From Paramacrobiotus richtersi (lineage: Eukaryota > Tardigrada > Eutardigrada > Parachela > Macrobiotidae), in contig JAQGAU010000048.1 of NCBI GenBank assembly GCA_034698045.1, positions 1 to 49,085 of the forward strand: a stretch of DNA of 49,085 nt, written 5' to 3'. The number at the start of each line of letters is the position of its first letter. Position 1 is the first letter of the stretch. Shown piece after piece: positions 11,450-24,306 of the stretch. The notes under the pieces are model-generated. The model was given only the letters and a program-made list of their open reading frames with translations, did no database searches and was not told the DNA's origin. A program made the position numbers and the translations under genes.

Positions 11450-12355
11450 TTTACTATTACTGTCAGCTCGTCCTGTTTCCGGTCGGTTAGAACTGCATCC
11501 AAGAATCCCGTTTTGAATACAGCTATTAGTTCGTTCTGCTTCCGTTCAAGTGGTCGGTACTGCATCCAAGTATCCCGTTTTGAATATTACTGTTCTGTTT
11601 CCGGTTAGAATCGCCATCAGATGGTCGGTGCTGCATCTAAGTATCCGCTCATAATAATATTATTACTGTTAGTTCGTTCTGGTTGCGATTAGATGGTCGG
11701 TACTGCAGCATCCAGATATACAAGTATTACTGTTAGCTCGTTCTATTTCCGGTCAGATGGTCGATACTGCATCCAAGAATCTCCTTTGCATAATACTGGT
11801 AGTTCGTTCTGGTTCCGGTTAGAATCACCGTCGGTCGGTCGGTACTGCAGTCAAGTATTCCGTTTCGAATATTACTTTTAGTTGGTTCTACTTCCGGTAA
11901 GGTGGTAGGTACTGCATCCATCTGTCCGGTTTCAAATATTACTGCTAGTTCGATCTGCTTCCGGTCAGATAGTCGGTACTGCATTCAAGAATCCCGCTTT
12001 GAATATTGCTGTTAGTTCGATCTGCTTCCGGTCAGATAGTCGGTACTGCATCCAAGAATCCCGGTTTGAATATTATTGTTGGTTCGTTTTGTGTTCGGGT
12101 CAGAATCGCCGTCAACTGGTCGGTGCTGCATCTAAGTATCCCGTTTTGAATGTTACTGGTAGTTCGTTCTGCTTGCGATCAGATGGTCTGTACTGCATCC
12201 AAATGTCTCGTTTTGAGTATCACTGTTAATTCGTTCTATTTCCGATCAGATGGTCGGTACTGCATCCAAGTATGCCCTTTTGAATATTACTGTTAGTTCG
12301 ATCAGCTTCCGGTCAGTAGTGGGTACTGCATCCAAGTATCCCGTTTTAAATATCG
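11450..12355. repeat. Minisatellite, unit of about 70 bases, about 13 copies
   Basis: Diverged units contain TTACTGTTAGTTCGTTCTG, CTTCCGGTCAGATGGTCGG and TACTGCATCCAAGTATCCCG, ending TTTTGAATAT. About 13 copies of the TACTGCATCCAAG core recur with a mean spacing near 70 bases. Unit length varies from about 62 to 80. The short open frames on both strands here are by-products of the repeat. Confidence 0.9.
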
Positions 12356-14029
12356 CATAAATAGCAGCACCGCATCGATCAAACTTTCAGAGATGAATTG
12401 TTGTAGTTAAGTAGCATAATTGGTACTGATGGTAGTATATCTTCGCTTGTTGTGACGAGTTAGAGCTTTTGCACGCAGATATGGTTTTTTTAGTGTAATG
12501 GGCGTTACGTTCGTTTTTTGGGCGTTGGGGTTTGTAGGCGTTTTCGTTTAAACGTTGGGTTACCGAAAAGGTTTTTCCTTTTGCCATTCGAGATGTTGAA
12601 AGATGGTAAATGCCGGTTATTACTGGATAGTAAATTACTTACATAGTTTTCTGTTTTAATTAATTTCCCGTCAAGCAACGGTAGACCGCGGTTTGGTTTA
12701 TCCTCTACAGTAACCTTTGCTGTAAGAACTGCCACTCAGCGCGATTTGAAAGGATGCGTACTGTGCCGAGTTAGACTTTTTTGAATCATGTGACCCCGTT
12801 TTCGACTATGGGCCTATGGCCGACCTAGTGGTGTTGTCGGTTTTTCGTGATTCGATTTGGTTGTTTGGGCTTTTTAACCCCGGAGGTCCGTATTATAGAT
12901 CTTCGAATGATATCACAAAGAATTTAATGTGATCTTATAATCGCATTAGATGCGATACGTACACACGCCGTCAGCGTATGAATTCCACGATAGACGTCGA
13001 TAGTGACTAATCACTTGTACCAGCTACGTTTAGCCCATGCTGCTGCATTGACATTGTGGAATTAGCCAGGATACGGAAATTTGTATATTTCCAGCTTCTT
13101 GATTGCTAATGCATTAGCCAGTACATTTACGAGTCGTATTTTGCCACTGCTAATGTCTTTTCCGAGTTAACTGATCATCCCAGTGTCTCTTCCTATAATA
13201 GCTATCCCATAATTGGCCAAGATATCTCTTGTGTATTTGGAGCGTTTTGATGACGGTTATATTATGCTGCTTATAGCGATGGTGTTATGCGTTTGTTGAT
13301 GCGTAAATCTCACGCTTGCAGTGTACGCGCGCACCGAATGTTGGCCGTGGTAATCTGACTTTTTACTGCGATCGCGAAGTACTTCCAAGTACCTGTTGAA
13401 CGTGGGCTTTTCCTGCTTGGTTGCTGATCCAGTTACCTTCCTATTTTCTGTCGATCTCGCGTATTCACGATGCCATCCGTTCACCCTGTCGAGAGTCTCC
13501 GAGAGACATGAATGGGTCCGCGAAGAAACCCGTAGAAAGCATAGTCATGGACGAAGAATTAGATTACGACGACTAGCTATCGATGATCCCATGTCTCACT
13601 TGAAAGGAGCACCGGAACTGGCTGGGAACGGATCTGATAAGTAGAAGTTAGAACGACGAACTCACGTCAAGATGGAGATCCGCTGCGGCTTCCGCGTTGC
13701 AGATGGTAGATGTTGATCGGTTTCAAGTGGGCGAATTGGATTTTCACTCCTGCGTCAATATCTGATACCAAGAACACATCGTACCTGACAAGTCGAACGC
13801 CTGCTCAGTCTCCTCACTATTAACTGATCATCCAGCAGCTTATCCAGATGATTATTGATCTCAAAATCTCCAAGTCCTCCATCCGCACCGCGCCAGTCTC
13901 ACTGTGCGCCTCGTCTTCTTTTTCAAACGGGTACAACATATAACAAAGTGTTGCAAACTGTCAGGTACGACTGAGTGGCATCACAGAAATAACAACTAGC
14001 TTTTTTTCTGAAACTGTGCATGGTAAGAT
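12356..14029. other. Mostly non-coding, with small coding-like pieces
   Basis: No full gene was recognised. A plus-strand open frame at 13396-13644 (82 codons) overlaps a second frame, starting at 13510, that encodes an acidic peptide ending EELDYDD. On the minus strand, 13679-13795 reads YDVFLVSDIDAGVKIQFAHL and resembles part of a beta-barrel domain. These pieces could be exon remnants, but they do not assemble into a model. Confidence 0.3.
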
Positions 14030-14860
14030 GTGCTCTTGTTTCACAAGCTATTGTTTCAGAAGCTACGCCGTATCGTCCGAGAGCGAGCTATAATGTTTGT
14101 TTCGACTCACGGTGGACTTCCCATTGCAGAATTTTGCAGCTATGATATTTCGGTACGCGTGAGCTCTTATCCAAAGGTCTTTCTCATCTGTTCAGAACAA
14201 GCTGCTGTTAGATACGCCACTCTGCGGAGCTATATTCGCGCTGTTGTAAGTTGTAGCTTGGATGAGGATTACGTACCAGGCACGGTGCCACTGAGTGCAG
14301 TGTTAATATTATGCCTCGTTCGTGAATGGCCGTTTAAAACTACTGCCGTGAACACAGAAGCATCTGGCATCGTTTCTCGTATTTCAGATTCCGGATTTGA
14401 AAGTGCTGTGAGTTTAGCTAGCGGTTCCTCAAAGAATACCACAAGATCCACTCCGACCCGGAACAATCCGTCGATGGTGTTATTACTCAAATCTCGGTTC
14501 ACCAGCCAGCACCGCCATCTTGGAAATCTTCCATCCGCTGCACCAGTTCGTCGCGATAAAAAGACGATGCGGTGTTTTTTGGCGTACCGTGAACTACCTG
14601 GATTTCCTAATATGAAGACGAGTTATCCGTTCCTGAAAACAACTTTACCTGTGCGCCATCAGATCCTTCGTATCGGCCGCAATGATAGCGAATCCGTGCT
14701 GACGTCGCGTCACCTGCTGGGCGATGTGTTTGATTATGATCAGGTGATTATTACTGCGCGGAGGAGTGGGCGGGTGGAGGATATCTGGAATGCGCTGAAG
14801 TTACACTGCGGCCTGGATGCATTGATTATTATCGGTAAAATTCTAGCTAAGATTACCTGA
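14030..14860 (+). CDS. Open frame of 276 codons, function unknown
   Basis: This is among the longest unspliced open frames in the window. Its last 70 codons favour G or C at third positions and read like real protein (LTSRHLLGDVFDYDQVIITA, then WNALKLHCGLDALIIIG), so at least the 3' part may be an exon. The first 150 residues look less protein-like. A minus-strand frame lies antisense at 14269-14502. I recognise no domain, signal peptide or clear membrane segment. The true gene may begin in another exon, or the frame may be a remnant. Confidence 0.35.
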   Translation: MLLFHKLLFQKLRRIVRERAIMFVSTHGGLPIAEFCSYDISVRVSSYPKVFLICSEQAAVRYATLRSYIRAVVSCSLDEDYVPGTVPLSAVLILCLVREWPFKTTAVNTEASGIVSRISDSGFESAVSLASGSSKNTTRSTPTRNNPSMVLLLKSRFTSQHRHLGNLPSAAPVRRDKKTMRCFLAYRELPGFPNMKTSYPFLKTTLPVRHQILRIGRNDSESVLTSRHLLGDVFDYDQVIITARRSGRVEDIWNALKLHCGLDALIIIGKILAKIT

Positions 14861-15747
14861 TTAACCATAAAATAGAAAATACCACTGGAAATTAACTGCA
14901 TCGTCGGTTATGTTGCTGCTTTTCTAGTTTAGTGAAAAGAAAGTTTTGGTATCGTCTTCCCGGAAATGGGTGTTTATTCCATGCGTCTGCGTTCTTTTAC
15001 CATGTTACAGATTACCATTTGGTTTCACTACTTTCGCTGCGATCGACAACAATTCCGTTTGATTTTTTTCTGTTTGTTAGCATTTCATTGTTTTAAACAG
15101 CTCGTTGTCGCCCTGTTACTGGCTACTCTTCTGGAGTAAAAAAATTTGTCAAGAAGTGAACAAAAGTTTATTATGGAATTTGTCTGAATTCATGATGTAT
15201 TCAGCAAAGGCGGTCAACAGATCTCGCACGAACTATTGACCAAGAACTGGCGTTCGCATTGTTTCATTCGATTAACGTCAGGCTGCATGGTACATGTGTC
15301 ACTGCAAAAGATTGTACAATGCCATTGTTAATAACAATGGTACAGTTGTTGGAATAAGTTTGAAAAATTGCCAACCAAAATGACGCGGGAGTCATGACTC
15401 CACGAAACAAAGGGTGATTGAAGTAGGCCCGTGATTCTATACACTGGAATCATGTAATTAAGTACGTGTGCAGTGAACCATCACACGGCAACAAACCTCG
15501 TAAACTCTGGAGAACTTGGAGATGTGTCAAAACCTTCGGTCTGAGATTTTGGCAATATTATTGGTATTGAAATCGCTCATACCATTACGAAGTTCAGTAT
15601 GTGCCTTGTTGACGAAGAAATTAAATGCAAGACCACGCATCGAATACGTTCGCGTTCACTTGAATCGAAATCTGAACAATTCGAATTAATGATCATGTTT
15701 CAAACTGTTTTGTGATCAAAACGCACTAGTATGCACAACAAATGCAG
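14861..15747. other. Non-coding stretch
   Basis: AT-rich non-coding DNA. No gene, RNA gene or repeat was recognised. Confidence 0.4.
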
Positions 15748-15820
15748 CTTTTGGCTGTGACCAGGACTATCTTGATAAGCCTGCGCAGGCTTATCAAGAT
15801 AGTCTTGGTCACAGCCAAAG
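15748..15820. repeat. Long near-perfect palindrome
   Basis: Two arms of 36-37 bases meet at the centre GCCTGCGCAGGC (15779-15790) with no spacer. The arms differ by one base (GACC then A/G) and one extra T. In RNA or single-stranded DNA this would form a hairpin of about 36 base pairs. Confidence 0.95.
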
Positions 15821-18300
15821 GTCACATGCACCTAAGTTGGACCATTTTGGTACTAGCCTGCAAGTGCAGACCACTAAGCCGTTATAGAGTTCTGTGGATG
15901 GTACTCTAGTCAGCGGTCACTCTTCCTGGTTGGTGCGTGGCATTTATAAGACGGTCTGTGTAAACGCATCTTTGACCTTTGCGAAGCTACGAAGCACACC
16001 TGTCTAAACCAAGTCTAAGAAAAGCCTGATACTTGCATTTTCGTTGTATTACAGGCTAGTTAATGCAAACAGAATCCGTCGACGCACAGTGTTCACAGGT
16101 ATTACGAATTGGTATACTGTATGTGTAATTATAAACTAATTATAAACAGTGATAATGTAACGTTACAAGCTTTTGGATCCTGGTATCACAGAGCATCGAA
16201 TCCAAAATTCTCATTAAATCATTCTTCATAAAAATTGTTTGTGAACATTTATGATTAACAGGATACGATAGTGATGTGCTGCAATGTGGAAACACGTTGA
16301 TTTGTTTAGAGACGGACACCGCTGGAAGCGGTGCCTATTGCTGCACAAGAGATTTTTAATAAAAGAAAACAACACTATCCGGACAGTCTATTGCCGTGAT
16401 TTTGCCAATTATGTCCAGTACAGGTTAGAGCTCTCTCGACGGTTAGATTTCCTATCACGTATGCGATGGTTAGACGTTGTGATCGATAGTCCTGGCATTG
16501 CATATAATGCTATAAGTTTATAACAAACATATTATTCAGTATGAAACCGTTAGTCTACTGCTTTTATATGCATGTCCGCGAATCTTTAAGCTGAAAACAT
16601 GACTGAAACGAATATATAAATGCGTCACAGGTACATGAAAGTGCAAAAAAACGTTTTCAAGCTTGCGTGCATTTTTTAAGGTGCAAAGGTAGACTGCCAG
16701 TTTCTGTTCCCGTGGAGTTTCTGTTTTCTAGGAAAAGCAAATTCGGACAGTGATAATTATTTACATGATTAGTAATATTTCAATATTAAATTCTCACACA
16801 TTGCCACATTAATGTGGTACATTCGGTATTGGTTTGTTGTTCCCAATTGTGATCTTATGAGCTTAAGAATACTGTGGAAATCACTCTGGGTCATCCTTCC
16901 GGTGCAGATGTCACGCTGCCGTATTGAACATCTGGCCCGCCCTTACGTCTGCATTAAAAGACAAAGCTAGCGCAAAATAAATTTTGTAATTGCGAGGCAA
17001 TACACCCTGATAAGGTTCGGGGACAGCTTCTCATGTGAGATCAGTTTTGCTTAAACAATTGTTAAATTGTTATTAATCCCCCGAGTTGCCGGAAATATTG
17101 ATAAGAAATGGCTTGGGTAAATATTTTGCGATATGTGCAGCAGTGTATTATTTGCCAGTGTTAAGAATTGTAATATTGACTTTCAATGTAGCAACAAAAA
17201 CAATACAACTGGGGTGCGTGAAACGCGAAACATGTAACATTGCGAAGTGTTTCAAGGCGAGCGCTTGATGAACTCAGTAACTCAAAACACATTTCGCTTC
17301 GCTCTAGCCAGGCATCCAGGCTTATTTATGTGCAGTATAACTCTGGAAGTGCAATTAAAACTAAAATATGAATTATTTCAAGCAAACGTTACTCGCCAGT
17401 GCTTCGAAAACATAACAATAAACATGGAGCCGGCTGTGCAGTTATATTACAGTGGATGCCTTGAGTCAGGGCAGACCTGACTAGCTTGGTATGACCCGAG
17501 GTGATTATGGGAGTTTCTGAACAGTTTTACATATTTGTATAAACGCCATGTATTTGGTTATTTGTTCCATATATTATTGTACGTGTATGTAGACCGTCAT
17601 TCGGTATTAATTTTTATAGTGAAAAGTAGAGTATAATTTTTTAGTATATGGTACAACTGGTTGTGGACACTTGTACAGCGCTGTTTCACCTCGCTTAATT
17701 TTTTCCACATTTCATCTTCAACACGTGTTTGCTACTATTGAGCTCTTTGAAAGCCGCTTATGGGGAACTTCACACATGGGAAATTCACGACGATTATGAT
17801 AAGGTACTTCCAGATGAGCTTATTTTAAATATGACTAACCATCTCCTTGTTTTTTTCTTCAGACGGGATGCTTTAAAGAAGCCTACCGAATTTTGCTGAT
17901 TGTTTCGTTCAGATAAGTTCAGATAATTTACAAGTTTTTTGGAAGGATGTGCGCAGACCAATTACAACTATACATTTTTGGAGCTGGATCTGATATGTGT
18001 GATGTATGAAATGATGCAAACTGCAAAGTTTGCTACGGTCTTACCGTTTTATGCATACGCGTCCGGATCCCATTGTCGCACATTTTTTTGAGGCTGTTCT
18101 TATGTATCTGTATGGGCTGAGTGTGCATCAGATGTACAAATTAAACTTAACGTAGAAAGTGGAGAAGTTTTTACGCAATTTGTATCATCCAAAGAGTATA
18201 CCAGTCCGCAAATTGGCTCTTTTATTTGGACGAAAATAGTGAACGCCGCAGTCGGTATGTTATCCGAAGTCTCGATGAGCACACGTTTACGCATAGGGTA
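15821..18300. other. Long non-coding stretch
   Basis: No gene could be supported. Short frames at 16284-16523 and 17247-17480 have no recognised domain. 17342-17410 is related to 46260-46328. A piece near 18070-18150 reads HFFEAVLMYLYGLSVHQ and could be a BTB-like remnant, but the call is weak. Confidence 0.3.
17342..17410 (+). repeat. Dispersed 69-base repeat, copy 1
   Basis: It aligns without gaps to 46260-46328. Both start TCTGGAA and share TGCAATTAA, ACTAAAATA and, at the end, AGTGCTTCGAAAA. The centre is diverged. Confidence 0.6.
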
Positions 18301-18468
18301 CATAACTTAGTCGTTCTTTCTCTTCGCAGCAGTTTGGATACGCAATAATATTAATGGTAGAAACAGAACCGCAGAGATCTGTACACTTTTACCGCTCCAG
18401 TTTTGGGTTACCGGTTTTAATTGCGTAATCATCCGTTTAGGCATTCTCCAATTTGATGCACGTTCAGA

Positions 18469-18496
18469 TGTGATAAATCCCGCAGGGCTTATCACA
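18469..18496. repeat. Small hairpin
   Basis: TGTGATAA and TTATCACA form 8-base arms around a 12-base loop, immediately before a larger hairpin. Confidence 0.85.
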
Positions 18497-18502
18497 TTTT
18501 GT

Positions 18503-18555
18503 GGTCGTCGTAGTATGCCTCCAGACGGTTCGTCTGGAGGCATTCTACGACGACC
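18503..18555. repeat. Hairpin with 25-base arms
   Basis: Arms at 18503-18527 and 18531-18555 are inverted copies with one mismatch (GTAGT against GTAGA) and a 3-base loop, GTT. Confidence 0.95.
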
Positions 18556-18927
18556 TTGGGGTTTCCAAAACGATTTTCCCTTATGTGCCGGGGAAAGGTC
18601 AGCGATGCCAGAAGGAGCTGTTGTATCAGCCATCGTCGTGCCTACTGTCGTCTCCCTCTTAGCTGTCTTGGTTGTTTGTGCATACGTTATTAGGCGGTAC
18701 ATAGCCACTTCTTCAGCTCGACTCGAACTGATATTTCTTAAAGCTAGAAATCTGTATGCTTTCAGGTTTCTGTTGAGCGACTCTGATCCGTAATATGGTA
18801 GCGGATACTTCTGCAAGACAGTTTTTGGGCATCTTTTTATCGCTTTCCTCCAAAAACTTCCTCGATCCAACAAATAAGAATTTTTATTAAATCTGCTGCA
18901 ACGTTTTCTCACGTAAGAAACTGTCAT

Positions 18928-21900
18928 TGTAACGGAACGGTCCGGTGAACCAAAACTTATATTCCGAATGCCACATTCAGAATTTAAAATTATTCGTCTA
19001 TAACGAAGCTTAAAAATTCCCAGAATTCTTACTACATGCTCAAAATTTAAAAGTTTTGTACTTCTACGAGAATGGTCTTTGATATATGTGTTAAGTTTCG
19101 CTTGTGTAAACTTGTGTCGGCCGATCTTGTTTGTTCAATTATTATTAAAGTTTCGATTCGATTTTGGTACCGGTAATTTTAATTTGTACATTTGATCTGT
19201 ATATTTATCCTTCGTGAACTTTGTTCGATACGCCCTAGTTGGCCTTTTGTTTTTTCTTCCGTTTTATGTATATGCCACATAATTAGCGGATCCAAGCAGC
19301 AATTATTGCTCATACCACTAGAAGCATACATCTGAATTCCTAATCCCAGTGCGTATCAGCGTAGTACAATGGCGCGCAAAAATACAACGTTCGAGACAGC
19401 AAAATCGTACTTTATGAATGATATGCCACAATTTGGTGTGGTCATATGCATATTTGCTATGTCACCGTATGTGCACACTCATATGCATATTTGGGATGTG
19501 CGAACAAGAACGTAATGTATTTTTGCTAAATACTGCAAAATTAATATCTCCAGCAGTCCAGCTGGTTGGACGAGTACATAGTCACTGTACTGAAAATGCA
19601 ACTGCAAGAGCAATAAAATCTAACATCAAGAGCGCACGAAAATCGTCCTTGGTAATAAGGAAGCAAAGTTTCAGTTTCAGCAAGATGTCAGAAAGTAACT
19701 TTCAATTAACTTTCCTGTCCTGCACACTTTGTTTTCTTTGCAGAGTAACGTTAGAATGCTTTTATGTGCGCTACACGGAAGCGGCCAAGGTGCCACCTAG
19801 TCGGGCAACAACTCCTACTCCAGACGGCAGACGTGTATGACGTACGGACCTCGCCCCGGTCAAGCAAGCAATCGTACACGCAGTACCGGCAAGATCAAAC
19901 GCAGATGCGTAAATAACTGATAAGAGTTTTGAAGATACGCACATTATTTTAGCTAACGCCAAGGATGTGTGATCACCACCAACATTTGTGATCACCTGAT
20001 ATTGATACATTTTGAATCCTGTTTAAGGCGCGTACCATGCCTTTTAGCATTATGGTTATGTGGGTATTGCATGGTACTTACCGTACGGGATCTACTCCCA
20101 TCCGGATGGTCATCTTGCAGGTTAGTTACAGAGTCCACCCTCTAACTGACGCCAACATTGACCACAGATAAGGTAATCGGGGTCGGGATCGGGGACTGAT
20201 CCTCTAAATTCTGCAGTGTACGCGTAGCTCGTAATTACGCAGAGCAAACGGCTCACCGAGACCCATTGAGATCATGCTGCAGGCTGCACATTTTAATGTG
20301 GAAAAATGGATCTGGCACTACCAGAGCCTGTACAACTAGTACGAACAGGTAGGGGTGATTATGAAGGTGATTGTGTGTTGTCATCGTCTGGATGTACCAC
20401 GACATAATTCTGCAGATCTAGTGCAGCTATCGGTTCCATGTTTAGTTTAAAGTAGCCGCACTTTATCCGAGGGAAAGAAAGGCATACTCCGCATGTCTGC
20501 AGAAAAAAATGCATATACATAGTCCAGAACATGAACATCTGTTTTCCTTAAAGTTTGAGATAAAATAATCTCTGTTTACTGCAACATATAATACTTACTA
20601 ACTCTGTGCTATTCGACCGAAGAGGGCGGCTTGCATCTTGATTACATCCTCGCATATTGAAAAGCGCATTGAGAGTATATTTGTGATTAAACGCTAGTTG
20701 TAAAATAAAATGCTAAATTCAGTTTCTGCGCTGTATTATAATTATATAAGTAAGCTGTCACAGAATACTTTTCAAATTTCAATTTGCCAGGCACAGCTTT
20801 CAATGATGCTGTGTGTTAACGTCTACGTACGGCAGTTAATTGATTGATAATAGTTTTGTTATAATTGGTTTCACACATCACACATCTTGTGGGCTGAGTA
20901 TGTCACATGGTATGCATTAATAAAAAAACACAGGGGGAACTGATTTCAGTCTAAAGTATACATGCAGATCAGTCGGAACGGTAGGTACGTATGTATATAC
21001 ATACATGTATGTGGAATTCAATTTCGATTAAGATTTCCACCGTCAAATCACCAGCGCAATCCAGGTGAACGCCTAATTAGCCCACATTAAAATTGTGCAA
21101 ATTGGGACACTGAACCACGGGTGCGACCTTTCTAGATAGAGGCGAAGTACGATTGGTACGAAAGGTACGGAAGTGCGCAAAGCGGAGCATTCTGTCCCAC
21201 ACATTTCGTATCTTTAGTGGTGAACAGTGCTGCACCTATTAACCCTCGAAACAAAAAGATGGATTTGTTATTTCGTTTACATAATATAGAGTTAGCCAAA
21301 AGCGCACAAGTGGCATTCGGTTTCTGTAAACCAGCAACGTAAATTACATACATATGTCAATTTTGCTATTCTGCGCTTATTTTAATTTTAATCAGCCACA
21401 GTATAAATTAAAAAATCTTAAATGAACCGAAATGAAAATACTTAAACGTTTAACAGCGGTTGAAATATGTCCGATGCAGTGCAAAAGTTATTCGTGCATC
21501 ACATAAATTGTACAAAAGAACTTTGGTTTTGCGCAGTCGTTCACATTCAGGATAGTCGTGCAGAGTTACGTTACACGTGTATTTTTTAAGCGCCCAACCT
21601 TTCCACCACTGATTTTACGGAGGTGCGTGGATTCTATCGAACCATGAGAGGTTCTGTCTTTTAAACAAGCAATACGTATACTCCGCGACCTGGAGTTCGG
21701 GAGCACGCAACACCGATGGAACTGTGCTAACGAGTGCTTCCGTTGGACCACATAAATTTAGCATGTGTCTCTTGTGCTATAGAAACTGCATTAACATTCA
21801 GTTCCTTGCGTAATTGTTGTACCGCCTGAAGCCTTGAAGGTCTGCAGGTGTAACTATTAAACCAGTGAGTGAATTGGAGAAACATATCGCTCTGAATCAA

Positions 21901-23793
21901 CCAAACCGGGACAGTAACGCTTACTTTCCCGGTTCCAGAACTACGGATACTTCCTGTAGTCGGGGACAGGTTGAAGAGTTTTTTTAATGGTCACACATAC
22001 CAATTTGCTATTGTGCTGTTTCGTCATCGACTCATTGGTTATCCAAATAAGTACAGAAACGTTTGATGAGCGAGATTTTCGATTGAAAAGATGTGTCAAC
22101 CTGGTAAAACTGTTCACAAGTATATGCAAGCAGCACACGATGCGCAACGAAAATCAATTCGAGTTAATTCCGCTACAAAGGTCATCATAAATTATCGTCG
22201 TCGAAAACAAAGAAAACTGTAACTTATGCTAACTTACAAATAACTTTTAGCTTTTCGAACGAAGAACGTTATTCAGTTTACTGTTTAGCTCAATACGATT
22301 TACAGTTCTATGCTGGCCGCAATTAATTTGAATTTACCGTAAATTTCCTAACAGTAATCGATCCTAGTTAGTTTTGGATCTATGCTTGCTTGCACAACTG
22401 TACGTGTAATTTCCGATCATAAGTTTGGTACGGTTTGCCTTGGTTTGATTTTGTTAAATTAATATTCATCTTGTTCTTGCGCATATCTGCAGCACATGTA
22501 GGATAAAGAAAGATTAAGTTATATTTCCTGTTGGAAAGTTTTCGCCACAATAGTATATGTCTGGATCCAGTGACCCAGTTCAAGAAAACAGACTGGATGG
22601 TGAACCTAATTCCTGACGCAACAGTGTCAAATGCTTTTGAGCGTAGACGTAGTGATTCCTTTTATGCAATTTATATTGGATGCTGGGCTTGTCGCTATGG
22701 ATGTTCCGCCTGCCAATGCTTGCGAGCAAAGGACATCAGTAAGAAAACTGACCTTTCCGGTGAAACAGCCGACTTACCGTCCAAAGGCAGTTCCTCTCCC
22801 CCTCGTCTCGGTTCAGATCGAAGATTCGCTGCGAATGAATGAACCCTTCTTGGCCCGTCGGAATTCTTAACCTTCGACAGCAAGTGCAGAATGCGCAGAC
22901 CCATGTGCATGTCCGAACGGTACTTGGCAGCTCCATTGTGCGACCGTACACTTTGCCGTATTCTTCCTCGAATCCGCCAATGAATGCGTACTTCGTACCG
23001 ACAACATTCCCGGTTCGAGGAAGCGGGACAAAAAGGACCGCAATGGATTGTTTCCTTGACAGGGTTGGAAGCACTATCTGGCAAGCTTTTATCACATAGA
23101 ACGAATATTAAGGAATTTACTTAATATTGCATCCGCTATTTATGTATAATATACCCCGAATTTATTTCAGCGAAATTGTATTCAATATTGTAAGCTGCTA
23201 ATAAAAACGACCGAATAAAACAGCACAAGTTCATCAAGCTTCCAAAAAGATTGCACTGCAAAATTACACAGAATTGTAACTACAGTCCAAGAATATTTGC
23301 AAGATACCGGTTATTACTGCGTTTTCCGGTGTCAGAATTATCAGAACACATTCTTCACTGCGTTTGTAATTAAAATGATATACAATCAATAATACAAGAC
23401 AACACTTTAAGCGTGGAACAAGCTACTGAGCATGAAATTAAAATCTGAAGGATTCGGAAAACGAACAAATGTAATTAATGCGACAATCGTGTAAAATTAG
23501 ATGTCCCGCAGAGTACTCGTACAGAGAGTTGGTGATGCTCCCGCATCGCCGGAAGCATTTAATAGCGTTACACTATCAGGACACTTACCATATTTGTACT
23601 GCTGTAGGTTTAATATATTCAACTGACTGCATGATATTATATCTGTATGCGTGTTATGCAAACAGATATAAGGAAGATTCCAGAAGATGTCGCTCCCAGA
23701 ATTCTCATCTCTACAAAATTTGTTTACGATGTATAAACTGTAAATCGGTAAAAATGTTACAAATAAGCCTTCCACCAAGGGCCATATATATAT
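18928..23793. other. Long stretch without a supported gene
   Basis: Mostly AT-rich non-coding DNA. A plus-strand frame at 19418-19840 and overlapping frames on both strands at 22531-23099 are the longest, but none has a recognisable domain. The 22.7-23.1 kb interval has more coding-like composition than its surroundings and might hold exons of an unknown gene. An alternating purine-pyrimidine tract lies at 20986-21012. Confidence 0.3.
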
Positions 23794-23794
23794 A

Positions 23795-23829
23795 CAAGAA
23801 ACCCTTCGGCTGCGCCTCAGGGTTTCTTG
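23795..23829. repeat. Perfect hairpin, CCTTCGGC repeat copy 2
   Basis: CAAGAAACCCT (23795-23805) and AGGGTTTCTTG (23819-23829) are perfect 11-base inverted arms around a 13-base GC-rich loop. The right half matches the copy at 11202-11229 and, more loosely, 24307-24342. Confidence 0.9.
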
Positions 23830-24306
23830 AGATCCATATTCAGAATCTTTTTTAGTAAGGAACTTGGCAGACAAAACCGTTATTATAATATAGTTTCCTT
23901 ATTATACTGTCTCACGAGAGTTGCCAAGCCATTTTGTAAGGAAATGAAATGACTGACTGGCTGTTGGAAATTTTTATATATTTATATTTTTATTTGGTTG
24001 TTTTCAAAATTAGAATTTAAGTATAAGTACTCATTCGGTGGGCTCTTTGTTCTGTAAACCGGCAAAACCTCCCAAAAAATTGAGATTCCGTTCGGCTTCA
24101 CCTTTTACCACCCGAAATCTCGAGAATACTTCGACGAAACCATCTAACGGTCACGCCGTCAGGGGGATATTTGCTGGGTGCCCCCAAGCAAGCAGTATCA
24201 GTCGGGCACCTTTGCCGGTTCCCAATTAGCAAGTACGGTTTCGTTCGGACACTCGCCCAAACACAATTAGGTTCGCCCGGACACTTTGCCGGCACCTTCA
24301 AGCAAT
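23830..24306. other. Non-coding spacer between two CCTTCGGC repeats
   Basis: This interval of about 480 bases is bounded by two direct copies of the repeat and contains repeated GGACACT and TTTGCCGG words. It may be a small mobile element, but no clear termini were found. Confidence 0.3.

Larger units (their letters stand above)
18307..18927 (-). other. Open frame of 206 codons over a foldback, unclear
   Basis: This open frame is antisense to another open frame at 18470-18793, and both run through the hairpins at 18469-18496 and 18503-18555. The minus-strand product is basic with no recognised domain. The plus-strand product contains a strongly hydrophobic segment, AIVVPTVVSLLAVLVVCAYV, followed by Arg-Arg, which would suit a single membrane span. 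Neither can be confirmed as a gene. Confidence 0.25.

Noticed and set aside
11227..12229. Several open frames on both strands over minisatellite 1
   Set aside because: They follow the repeat unit, encode repetitive Arg/Cys/Phe peptides and have no gene context.
14269..14502. Minus-strand frame reading NRDLSNNTIDGLF, like a leucine-rich repeat
   Set aside because: Only one unit resembles the motif, and it lies antisense to a longer, better-looking frame.
18070..18200. BTB-like fragment (HFFEAVLMYLYGLSVHQ)
   Set aside because: Only a short stretch resembles the family, with stops nearby and no flanking BTB or BACK signature.
20075..20260. Possible U1 snRNA starting at ACTTACC
   Set aside because: The ACTTACC start is suggestive, but the U1-70K loop, a clear U1A loop and a good Sm site at the right distance were not found.
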